Positions 16,453 to 22,785 of a DNA stretch of 31,145 bases are shown here, piece after piece; position 1 is the first letter of the stretch; every line of letters starts with the position of its first letter. The notes beneath the pieces are model-generated. The model worked only from the letters and a program-made list of their open reading frames with translations. It made no database searches and was not told where the DNA came from. The position numbers and the translations under genes were made by a program. The stretch comes from a virus. The stretch is from positions 2,547 to 33,691 of IMG/VR virus record IMGVR_UViG_3300030109_001848. One strand, written 5' to 3'.

Positions 16453-16746
16453 TTAAACCATCCTCGCCCTAGTTTTGCCTCTTTGAGCCATGCCATCACA
16501 CTTAGGGTTAAATCCTTTATTCTTCATAGTCTTACCGCCATCCATCATTTTTTTCATGGTCATACCACCGCCCATCATTTTCTTTACCTTACCCCCGTAC
16601 ATGTAGCCCATCATTTTCTTTTTATCTTTCATGGTCATACCACCGCCCATCATTTTCTTTACCTTACCTCCATACATAAAACCCATTTTTTTTGCTACAT
16701 CAGGACGTTCTTTTTTTAACGCCATCATGCCTTTATTCATTTTCAT
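16453..16746 (-). CDS. Met/Lys/Gly-rich repeat protein, 97 aa
   Basis: It contains two near-identical blocks of MYGGKVKKMMGGGMTMK (residues 24-40 and 49-65) and a third partial one, ending with CDGMAQRGKTRARMV. The DNA copies are also nearly identical (around 16560-16610 and 16635-16680). From memory, short Met/Gly/Lys-rich proteins ending AQRGKTRxRMV are common in marine phages. The charge suggests association with DNA or the portal, but this is inference. It lies between the 58-aa membrane protein and the gp4-like gene. Confidence 0.68.
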   Translation of the reverse strand: MKMNKGMMALKKERPDVAKKMGFMYGGKVKKMMGGGMTMKDKKKMMGYMYGGKVKKMMGGGMTMKKMMDGGKTMKNKGFNPKCDGMAQRGKTRARMV

Positions 16747-16748
16747 AA

Positions 16749-16925
16749 TTACTTCTCCCTATGAATTAAATTTTGCACAGTTTTAGTTTCCCATATACGG
16801 ATACCAAACCATACAATAGTAAAAATTCCAACTAATGCTTGAACATAACCAAAAAACACTCCAACTCCTAACGTAGCAGATACTCCATCTACAATAGGCT
16901 TTAAAGATTCAGGGTTACTTTCCAT
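16749..16925 (-). CDS. Small membrane protein, holin-like, 58 aa
   Basis: The frame from ATG 16925 begins MESNPESLKPIVDGVSATLG, has a hydrophobic region from about 19 to 43 (LGVGVFFGYVQALVGIFTI, then VWFGIRIW), and a charged tail (ETKTVQNLIHREK). It overlaps the stop of the 59-aa gene by one base (TAATG) and ends 3 bases before the next start. One membrane span with a short charged tail is the usual form of small class II/III holins, but the 127-aa protein is the better holin candidate here. Confidence 0.65.
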   Translation of the reverse strand: MESNPESLKPIVDGVSATLGVGVFFGYVQALVGIFTIVWFGIRIWETKTVQNLIHREK

Positions 16926-17104
16926 TAGGCTTTCTTCCCTTTAGCTTTTATTTTTGCTGTTTTGGATAAATCTTTAAAGTGGAATAATTTTTTACTTGTT
17001 TTGCCATGTGTTTTACCAGAATGTAAATCTCCATTAGGCATTTTATGTGTGCCACCTTTGTGCTTCGTTCCATCTCTAAAATAATGCGGAACACCTATAG
17101 CCAT
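16925..17104 (-). CDS. Small basic protein with MPNGxLHSGKTHGKTSK motif, 59 aa
   Basis: The ATG at 17104 is preceded by AGGAGTAGAGT, giving a good ribosome binding site. The protein reads MAIGVPHYFRDGTKHKGGTH, then KMPNGDLHSGKTHGKTSKKL and a Lys/Ala-rich end. The His/Lys/Gly pattern matches, from memory, short proteins in many marine phages. It is coupled to the 58-aa membrane protein by a one-base overlap. The function is unknown. Confidence 0.68.
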   Translation of the reverse strand: MAIGVPHYFRDGTKHKGGTHKMPNGDLHSGKTHGKTSKKLFHFKDLSKTAKIKAKGKKA

Positions 17105-17115
17105 ACTCTACTCCT

Positions 17116-17406
17116 TCACCATTTGACTTTATCTGCCCAATAAGCTGCCGACATCTTACCCTTCTTTATATTCCTGCCATGTCTGGCTTTAAAGGAACGT
17201 CTTTTAGCTTTCATACGAGCAGATTCTCCCTTTTTAGGTTTACCTGCTGTACCTTTTAAAGTACCAACTTTTTTACCCTGCTGACCGAAACGTATAACTT
17301 TCTTCTTACCCCCCTCACAAGCCTTTACGACATGTGATTTTTTAGGGTGTTTAGGAGTACGCTTCGGCCTATTACAAGGCATATTCCTTACATTGATTGA
17401 AGCCAT
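17116..17406 (-). CDS. Conserved basic protein with NRPKRTPKHPKKSHVV motif, 96 aa
   Basis: The blocks are NRPKRTPKHPKKSHVVKA (12-29), KKVIRFGQQGKK (35-46) and the C-terminal RSFKARHGRNIKKGKMSAAYWADKVKW. This set of motifs is shared, from memory, by short proteins in many tailed phages (T5-like, marine and others), often annotated as hypothetical. The strong positive charge suggests nucleic-acid or capsid contact. It follows the PqqA-like gene with 6 bases between stop and start. Confidence 0.75.
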   Translation of the reverse strand: MASINVRNMPCNRPKRTPKHPKKSHVVKACEGGKKKVIRFGQQGKKVGTLKGTAGKPKKGESARMKAKRRSFKARHGRNIKKGKMSAAYWADKVKW

Positions 17407-17412
17407 TGCTTA

Positions 17413-17484
17413 CTACCGATTAGCAATATACATAGTAACTTCAAACCCAAAACGCATTTCTGTATATTCTGGTTTAGTCCACAT
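17413..17484 (-). CDS. pqqA: PqqA-like 23-residue peptide (PQQ precursor type)
   Basis: The peptide starts MWTKPEYTEMRFG and ends FEVTMYIANR. Its length (23 aa) equals that of classical PqqA, and Glu15 and Tyr19 are in the right positions: EVTMY has the ExxxY spacing whose Glu and Tyr side chains are cross-linked by PqqE to make pyrroloquinoline quinone. From memory, Klebsiella PqqA (MWKKPAFIDLRLG...EVTLYISNR) shares about 13 of 23 residues. AAGGAG lies 7 bases before the ATG. It is expressed from the late operon, between decoration-like proteins and the 96-aa protein, and no pqqB-F gene is present. PqqA-like peptides have probably been annotated in some marine phage contigs; I cannot check. 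Confidence 0.85.
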   Translation of the reverse strand: MWTKPEYTEMRFGFEVTMYIANR

Positions 17485-17495
17485 AGTATTTCTCC

Positions 17496-18119
17496 TTATC
17501 CGTCAAAAAACACAGTAAAACTTACTGTTGTTCCCGCAGGTAAATCTATATAAGCCCCGCCAGTAAACAATATACCATCATCAGGTATATACGGGTCTAT
17601 ATAATCTTTAGTTGTAGTAGCTGATTTAACTGAAAATAGGCTTGTCCCACTTATAGGTGACGTATTGTAAAAAGTCATATCCCCTATTGTGCCACCAGTA
17701 GTAGCATGGATACCCTTCAGACGAGTTCTTTCTGAATTAATTTTAGCCTGACCACCTGTAGTCCCTGCAGCAACACCTATCGAAGTGTTAGTGCCAATAG
17801 ACCCATCACCAGCAACAGAAGTTATAGTGTCGTAAAACTTAGTAGAAGTTACAGTATTGGCGTTGGGGCCAGCTATATCTTCAGTTAAAGTATTACCAGC
17901 TATATCTGTGCCTGTAAGGGTTATAGTAACTCCTGAGATGTTTCCACCTGAAGTTAAAGTTACTTTAGCAGCTTGATCTGTAGCATGAAACGCCCCTGTT
18001 CCTGCCGCAGTTGTTAAGGTCATAGCGGCAGTGCCACTAGTCGTCTGTAACGCTGCGACAACAGCGGTTGAGGCAGATAAACTATTCAGAAAGGTTTTTG
18101 CTTTTATATCAGAAGACAT
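17496..18119 (-). CDS. Virion surface protein, decoration-like, 207 aa
   Basis: The composition is Thr/Gly/Ser/Ala-rich with many short beta strands (VTLTSGGNISGVTITLTGTD, then AGNTLTEDIAGPNANTVTSTKF). This is typical of immunoglobulin-like or head-decoration proteins near the capsid gene. It starts 13 bases after the 182-aa gene and ends 11 bases before the PqqA-like gene. No motif gives a more specific function. Confidence 0.65.
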   Translation of the reverse strand: MSSDIKAKTFLNSLSASTAVVAALQTTSGTAAMTLTTAAGTGAFHATDQAAKVTLTSGGNISGVTITLTGTDIAGNTLTEDIAGPNANTVTSTKFYDTITSVAGDGSIGTNTSIGVAAGTTGGQAKINSERTRLKGIHATTGGTIGDMTFYNTSPISGTSLFSVKSATTTKDYIDPYIPDDGILFTGGAYIDLPAGTTVSFTVFFDG

Positions 18120-18132
18120 AATTTAACCCCCC

Positions 18133-18681
18133 TTATGCTACTTGTACGTATTCAATTACAAAAGTAAACGATCCAGCAGTAGTAGCATCTTGGGTGTTAG
18201 TAATATTGCAAAAAATAGTTCTTTCCGCACTGGCGTACTGTGGTGAAACAGGTGCAGTTGCAGCGTTTTGAGTTTCAACTACTAAGGTAGTGGTAGTTAC
18301 ATTCCCGACTACAACGGTAGTGCCACCGTCTAAAATCTCATCGGTGATAGCCGCCACAATCTGTGCTCCAGAACTACTTGTTCCTACTTCGTAGCCAATA
18401 TCCCCAGAACCAATAATTGGTGCAGTTACGCAAAATATTTTAATATCGGTAATAACAGTGTTTGCTGGTTGAGTAAACTCCCCAATAGCTGGACTATCAC
18501 CCGCAGTGGTGTTTACGGTTACGCCTGTAGCAAAACCCACATGTTTAACGTACTTGTTGGTAACAATACCTGTGGAAGCAATGGAAGCAACATCGGTAAC
18601 AACTCCTGTAGAAGTATTTTTTGATATTACTTTAAAACCATTTTCAGAGCGAACTGCTCCTGTAAATGTTGTATTAGCCAT
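18133..18681 (-). CDS. Virion surface protein, 182 aa
   Basis: The start is MANTTFTGAVRSENGFKVIS, a wording I recall from many marine phage structural proteins (NTTFSGPVRSENGF type). The rest is beta-rich with VTVNTTAGDSPAIGEFTQPANTVITDIK, which resembles decoration or head-fibre folds. It has a strong AGGAG ribosome binding site and is the first gene after the capsid terminator. The structural role is inferred from wording and position. Confidence 0.7.
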   Translation of the reverse strand: MANTTFTGAVRSENGFKVISKNTSTGVVTDVASIASTGIVTNKYVKHVGFATGVTVNTTAGDSPAIGEFTQPANTVITDIKIFCVTAPIIGSGDIGYEVGTSSSGAQIVAAITDEILDGGTTVVVGNVTTTTLVVETQNAATAPVSPQYASAERTIFCNITNTQDATTAGSFTFVIEYVQVA

Positions 18682-18730
18682 AATATTCTCCTGTCGTGGC
18701 TAGTGTCAGCTTTCGCTGTCAGAAGTTTTA

Positions 18731-18767
18731 AAAAAGAGCCCAACTTAAACCTAAGCCTAAGCTGGGC
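18731..18767 (-). terminator. Intrinsic terminator downstream of the major capsid gene
   Basis: On the minus strand the stem GCCCAGCTTA / TAAGTTGGGC (10 bp with one G-U pair) has a 10-base loop and is followed by TCTTTTTT. It lies 30 bases after the capsid stop and before the next gene on the same strand, so it probably gives partial termination that keeps capsid mRNA most abundant. Confidence 0.85.
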
Positions 18768-18796
18768 ATTACTCGTTTAGGAGGTTGAGTAAACCA

Positions 18797-19708
18797 TTAT
18801 GATGAACCACCTGAACCAAACATTCCTAATGGATCAGACCAACCGAAGCTGTAACGCTCACGAGCTTTATATCTTGCATTGCCTGTGTCGAAATCTCCGT
18901 CCATAGAGGTTTGCATTGGTGTCCTAACAAAATACTTAAGACCATTAGGTACATCAGTCTTCAAGAACCATGCGTTAGTGTCAGTCAAGAAATGATTGAC
19001 CGCAAATCCTTGAGGAACAGCACCCATTGCCCTAATAGCATTCGTGTCGTTATCAGCAGTTGCAGTACGTAGTTCAGTCTCTAGCAGACGAGTAGCTACA
19101 AATTGCAGGGCTGAAGGAACGATTAACTTTAGAGGACGGGCAGCGATCAGAAGACCACGCTCATCAGTCCAACCACCAATCCTAATGATAGCTGACTCTA
19201 AAGAAGTCTCGTTTAAGTCAGAACCTGTGTCAGGCTCGTTCCTATTAACACCACCGGAAACAAGTGGGTGTGCGAGTGAAAACAGCTCAACTCCATCACC
19301 GCCAGTAAAACTGCTGTCAAATCCGTTGTTTAGAACGGCAGCTGCTTTAACTTGCTTGGTATAAGCCATAGCTCTAGCCAAGGCCTTGGTATAACGACTT
19401 GAAAGACTGTCGTATAGATTGTCTTCTACAGCCTCTTCTGTTATGGAAAATCCTAGTGCAACTGTTTCATGGTTATAACGAGCAGTCCAAGCCTCTTGAG
19501 CATTATCATAAGATATAGCCGAACCTTCGTTTTTAACCGGAGCAGCACTAAAACCAGATAGTTTTACTTCTTCCTCAAAGCTACGCTCTGAAGTTTCAGC
19601 ATCAAAAATCTCAGTATGCTCTTCTCCATATTTATCATACTCCAAACCGAATAGTGCATTTAAGCCCGGTAGGAGTTCCTTCAATAATTGTGCTCTTGAA
19701 ATAGCCAT
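18797..19708 (-). CDS. Major capsid protein
   Basis: The protein has 303 aa, the usual length for marine podovirus capsids of the Mu gpT-related HK97-fold type. It starts AISRAQLLKELLPGLNALFG, continues with YDNAQEAWTARYNHETVALGFSITEEAVEDNLYDSL (residues 66-101) and ends YSFGWSDPLGMFGSGGSS, blocks I recall from such capsids. It follows the scaffold and head protein genes and is directly followed by an intrinsic terminator, as expected for the most strongly expressed structural gene. Confidence 0.85.
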   Translation of the reverse strand: MAISRAQLLKELLPGLNALFGLEYDKYGEEHTEIFDAETSERSFEEEVKLSGFSAAPVKNEGSAISYDNAQEAWTARYNHETVALGFSITEEAVEDNLYDSLSSRYTKALARAMAYTKQVKAAAVLNNGFDSSFTGGDGVELFSLAHPLVSGGVNRNEPDTGSDLNETSLESAIIRIGGWTDERGLLIAARPLKLIVPSALQFVATRLLETELRTATADNDTNAIRAMGAVPQGFAVNHFLTDTNAWFLKTDVPNGLKYFVRTPMQTSMDGDFDTGNARYKARERYSFGWSDPLGMFGSGGSS

Positions 19709-19722
19709 TATTTATATACTCC

Positions 19723-20358
19723 TTATAAGCCAGTAGCAACCATGTAAGCATGACCACCCTTTTGGATATTGCTATCCTCATACGGGGCGTTCCACTTAAC
19801 GATTACTTCTGTGTGATTACCGGACGAATCAGTAGTTTCGTCAACTACATCGACAATTCTTAACGGTAAGGTTTTTGTTGTAGCAAGACTACCACTTAAA
19901 AGAGCAACTTTAGAATTGCCGTTCGTAGTACTGCCAGCATTTTGAATTAGAGCTGCATTAACTCCAATAGCCGTGTATCCGATTCCTGCAACGGTAGTAG
20001 TACCGGAGCATGACACTATTTTAAACAGTGCATCGGGATCGTCCACAACATAAGCCCTAGCATCTGCTGCTACAGTACTAGCGGGCCAATAGTTTTTAAA
20101 AGTTAATTGCCCTGTATTAGGGTCGGTAAATCTACACCCCACAAACACACCAATAATACCTGTGGTAGTGGTGGTAGTAGTACCTGTCTCTTTCTGAATA
20201 GTTCCATCATTTGCTCTCTTTACAATGTCGCCATTGAAAATATCGGTTGCAAACCCGGAAGCTATTTTCATCTGTCTTGTTGAACCCGCATAAGGCTGAC
20301 CACCAATCAGATTGATTGGTTTTAGACCATATGGAGCTGAAACAGTTGGATAAGCCAT
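19723..20358 (-). CDS. Head-associated structural protein (decoration-like), 211 aa
   Basis: The start AYPTVSAPYGLKPINLIGGQPYAGSTRQMKI is a wording I recall from marine phage structural proteins encoded next to the capsid. The rest is beta-rich with Thr runs (six or more Thr in a row near residue 60). It may decorate the capsid. It lies 14 bases before the capsid gene and has no enzyme motif. Confidence 0.7.
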   Translation of the reverse strand: MAYPTVSAPYGLKPINLIGGQPYAGSTRQMKIASGFATDIFNGDIVKRANDGTIQKETGTTTTTTTGIIGVFVGCRFTDPNTGQLTFKNYWPASTVAADARAYVVDDPDALFKIVSCSGTTTVAGIGYTAIGVNAALIQNAGSTTNGNSKVALLSGSLATTKTLPLRIVDVVDETTDSSGNHTEVIVKWNAPYEDSNIQKGGHAYMVATGL

Positions 20359-20380
20359 TTAATTTCTCCAAAAAATAAAT

Positions 20381-20839
20381 TTAACCACTGCCTTTGGAAA
20401 CATTACTTCTTTTATCGCTAAACAAAGGCATTCTCGGATTGTTCTCCCTCATAAAATTGTTATCTACCGACCTAACTTGCTGCTGGGCTAAATCTTGATA
20501 GTAATCAGTTCTACCTTGCGCCATCCCTTTCGGCATCTTACAAAGTAGTAAACCACCAGATTCAATATTGCCAGATTTATTAGCTGTAAATCCGTACTGA
20601 GTAACAATTTCAGGGTGATCTTCTGCTTTTACAGGAACCCATCCTTCACGCATACGCATAGACGCATTTCTATCATCTTTTTGCCCTAGTAATGCTGTTC
20701 TAACCCAACGAAAAGTAAATCCGTCTTGTGGGGTAGGATCGGGCAATTGTGTTGGTGGTGTCCAAGCCTGTGTGCGAGTTTCTTTTTCTCGTGTCTTAGT
20801 CTGTCTAGGTTGTCTTTTATTCTGTGTAGTATCTTCCAT
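20381..20839 (-). CDS. Conserved head-module protein, 152 aa
   Basis: The blocks are FRWVRTALLGQKDDRNASMRMREGW (about residues 43-67), then AEDHPEIVTQYGF, GGLLLCKMPKGMAQ and a C-terminal MRENNPRMPLFSDKRS. These recur, from memory, in a small conserved protein between scaffold and capsid genes of marine phages. It has one Cys and no membrane segment. Its function is not known to me. An assembly role is suggested by its constant neighbours. Confidence 0.7.
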   Translation of the reverse strand: MEDTTQNKRQPRQTKTREKETRTQAWTPPTQLPDPTPQDGFTFRWVRTALLGQKDDRNASMRMREGWVPVKAEDHPEIVTQYGFTANKSGNIESGGLLLCKMPKGMAQGRTDYYQDLAQQQVRSVDNNFMRENNPRMPLFSDKRSNVSKGSG

Positions 20840-20848
20840 AAATATCTC

Positions 20849-21781
20849 CTACTTATTAAGTTGAGCAACTTGCTTTGCGTATTCTTCTACAGGAACTCCT
20901 AACCTTTTGGCTAATGATACCTGAGTAGAAGTCAACGTAATTTTCTTAGATGATGGACTTCGCTTCACAGGAGCGACAACATTGGCTGGAGCAGATTTTT
21001 TAACCTCCGGTTCTTTTTCAAGAACATCGTCTAAGTCTTCTTCACCCAGACGGTCTGGGAAAATCTGTTTTAAGCGAGAATCTATTTTCTCGTAGTATTC
21101 ATCAGAACGAGGGTCTATACCCTGTTTTACTAATTTTTCATGCACCCCATAAGCTAGGGCGGTCATTTCTTCGTCATTCCCAAACCAAGTATTCTTTTTA
21201 AACCATGATTCTGCTTTTAAATCAGGTTTAGGAACTTCATTACCCTTATTATATACTTGATTAGATTCTTTTTGTAAAGCGTTTTCTGTGTTTTGGTACT
21301 TAGGATTGTAATCAGCTGCACTTTTCTTTGCCACTGTAGCTTCAGCAAGTCGAGTTTGAGCTTCTACAATTGCTTCGGGATCAGCGTCTTCATAGGCTTT
21401 TCTGTACGCCTGTTGAGCAGCAGATAGTTCAGCTTCAGCCGTTGCTTTCTTGCTATCCATAAGCACAGTTTCACCTTGCGACAAGTTTTCTTTTAGCTTA
21501 CGGTTTTCTTCCTGCAAAGCCTTAGCATAGTTATAAGCCTCTCTAGCTTCCCTTTCTTTAGATTCTTTAGCCCTACGCTCATCGTGATATCCTTTTTTGA
21601 GCTTGCTAATACGGCTTTTTACTTTATCTCCGTATTCATCCATTTCTTCAGCAGTAGGCTCAGGGTTATCTCCAGCTTTTAAAGGTTTTTTATCCCTATC
21701 TTCTTCAGGAGTATCATCAACAATCTCAACTTCAAAATCATCTTGTTCTTCCACAACTTCCTTTTGTATTTCTTCTGTCAT
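20849..21781 (-). CDS. Scaffolding protein
   Basis: The protein has 310 aa. The N-terminal 40 residues are highly acidic (Glu/Asp), followed by a long charged coiled-coil helix at about residues 45-165 (SRISKLKKGYHDERRAKESK, then KATAEAELSAAQQAYRKAYED), and a Lys/Ser C-terminus. Acidic, helical proteins upstream of the capsid gene are the typical form of capsid scaffolds. Four genes (portal, secreted protein, 63-aa, GroES-like) precede it. The evidence is composition and place in the operon. Confidence 0.8.
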   Translation of the reverse strand: MTEEIQKEVVEEQDDFEVEIVDDTPEEDRDKKPLKAGDNPEPTAEEMDEYGDKVKSRISKLKKGYHDERRAKESKEREAREAYNYAKALQEENRKLKENLSQGETVLMDSKKATAEAELSAAQQAYRKAYEDADPEAIVEAQTRLAEATVAKKSAADYNPKYQNTENALQKESNQVYNKGNEVPKPDLKAESWFKKNTWFGNDEEMTALAYGVHEKLVKQGIDPRSDEYYEKIDSRLKQIFPDRLGEEDLDDVLEKEPEVKKSAPANVVAPVKRSPSSKKITLTSTQVSLAKRLGVPVEEYAKQVAQLNK

Positions 21782-21790
21782 GTTTATCTC

Positions 21791-22189
21791 CTAATTAGCA
21801 CGTGAAAATCCACGTGGGTCTGCAACAACGCCTTCTATGCTGTCATCGTTCAACATACGAAACTCCTCTCCATCCACAAACATACGTGTGCCAGAATAAG
21901 TTCGCATAACTACAAAATCACCTTCTTTACACCAAGCCCCTGAAGGAAACTTATCTTTATCCACATAAGCATCGGGGCCAAGAGCCATAACAAACCCAAT
22001 ATTTGCGGCTGTAGACTCTTTTTCTATTACGCTGTCCGGTTTTATGATCCCCCCTTCAGTCCTTTCCTCTATATTAGGAAGGGCTACTAGTATTTTATAT
22101 CCTGAAGGTTTAGGGAGCCTTAAAGACTTATCTTTATAAGACTCTACTTTTTCTATCGTTTTATCTACATCAACTGCACTTATAGACAT
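21791..22189 (-). CDS. GroES-like co-chaperonin
   Basis: A start at 22189 (MSISAVDVDK, 132 aa) is chosen over 22219 because the upstream codons overlap the preceding gene and its stop, and GAGG lies about 6 bases before the ATG. The core PSGYKILVALPNIEERTEGGIIKPD has the Cpn10 form, with the mobile loop ending GGII as in the GGIVL of GroES, and EGDFVVMRTYSGTRMFVDGEEFRMLNDDSIEGVV matches the C-terminal strands. Phage co-chaperonins such as T4 gp31 adapt host GroEL for capsid folding. It is encoded just before the scaffold and capsid, which fits that role. Confidence 0.85.
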   Translation of the reverse strand: MSISAVDVDKTIEKVESYKDKSLRLPKPSGYKILVALPNIEERTEGGIIKPDSVIEKESTAANIGFVMALGPDAYVDKDKFPSGAWCKEGDFVVMRTYSGTRMFVDGEEFRMLNDDSIEGVVADPRGFSRAN

Positions 22190-22190
22190 A

Positions 22191-22382
22191 TTAATCCTCT
22201 TCTTTTTTGGCAGCATCAACTGTGTCTAAGAAAGCCCGTTCAGCTAAAGCCAAGCCTTCTATTACCCCCACCAGATGCCGATAGTGGGGAAAATCCGTTG
22301 CGCCTCCGGTAGATACCGTGTCAGCGTAATCATTCATTAATATACGTATTCTGTCTCTAAATAAATCCTCAAAACTATTCAT
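22191..22382 (-). CDS. Small conserved helical protein, 63 aa
   Basis: The start at 22382 (MNSFEDLFRDRIRILMNDYA) has AGGAGA about 5 bases upstream and is preferred over a 33-codon extension that overlaps the previous gene. The end (HLVGVIEGLALAERAFLDTV) has a pattern I recall in short phage proteins (CGVIxGLALAExxFLDL). It is all helical and acidic. It ends 1 base before the co-chaperonin start. The function is unknown. Confidence 0.65.
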   Translation of the reverse strand: MNSFEDLFRDRIRILMNDYADTVSTGGATDFPHYRHLVGVIEGLALAERAFLDTVDAAKKEED

Positions 22383-22398
22383 GCAGTCTCCTAAACTG

Positions 22399-22782
22399 TT
22401 ATTTACATGCTTCTCTAAGCCATTCTCCTTCTGGAGTAGAGGGTTTGGGAGGAATAAACTCTGATCCTCCGGGTGGAACAACCATCATTTTAATTATGCG
22501 TCCTTGATCATCGTAGAGAGTTACTCCTGCTAATGCTAAAGTCTGCTCTTCACATTTACCAGCAAAACGAACATAACGGAAAGCAGGGGTTTCTATTCCC
22601 CCTATAGCTACCACAAAACCTGTTAGATTTGCCCGTACACGAATAGAGTCTTTCTTAAACTCATGCTCTTCCCCGTCTTCCACAACAGCGTAAAATTCAG
22701 GAGAGTTATACCCATATGCGTTATAAGGATAGAATAAAACTATTAAAAAACATAAAGTTAATCTAAACATAACCATATCCAT
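22399..22782 (-). CDS. Secreted or periplasmic protein, possibly surface-adhesin E-like
   Basis: The protein has 127 aa. Residues 1-24 look like a signal peptide (basic R7, hydrophobic LTLCFLIVLFYPY, cleavage after AYG). The mature part has two Cys, Cys77 and Cys126, that could form a disulfide, and a pattern RYVRFAGKCEEQTLALAGVTLYDDQGRII ending WLREACK, which resembles the Adhesin_E Pfam layout, though I am not sure. The ATG follows the portal stop by 4 bases with GAGAGG as ribosome binding site. A secreted protein in a packaging operon is unusual; an envelope role such as superinfection exclusion is possible. Confidence 0.6.
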   Translation of the reverse strand: MDMVMFRLTLCFLIVLFYPYNAYGYNSPEFYAVVEDGEEHEFKKDSIRVRANLTGFVVAIGGIETPAFRYVRFAGKCEEQTLALAGVTLYDDQGRIIKMMVVPPGGSEFIPPKPSTPEGEWLREACK

Positions 22783-22785
22783 ACT

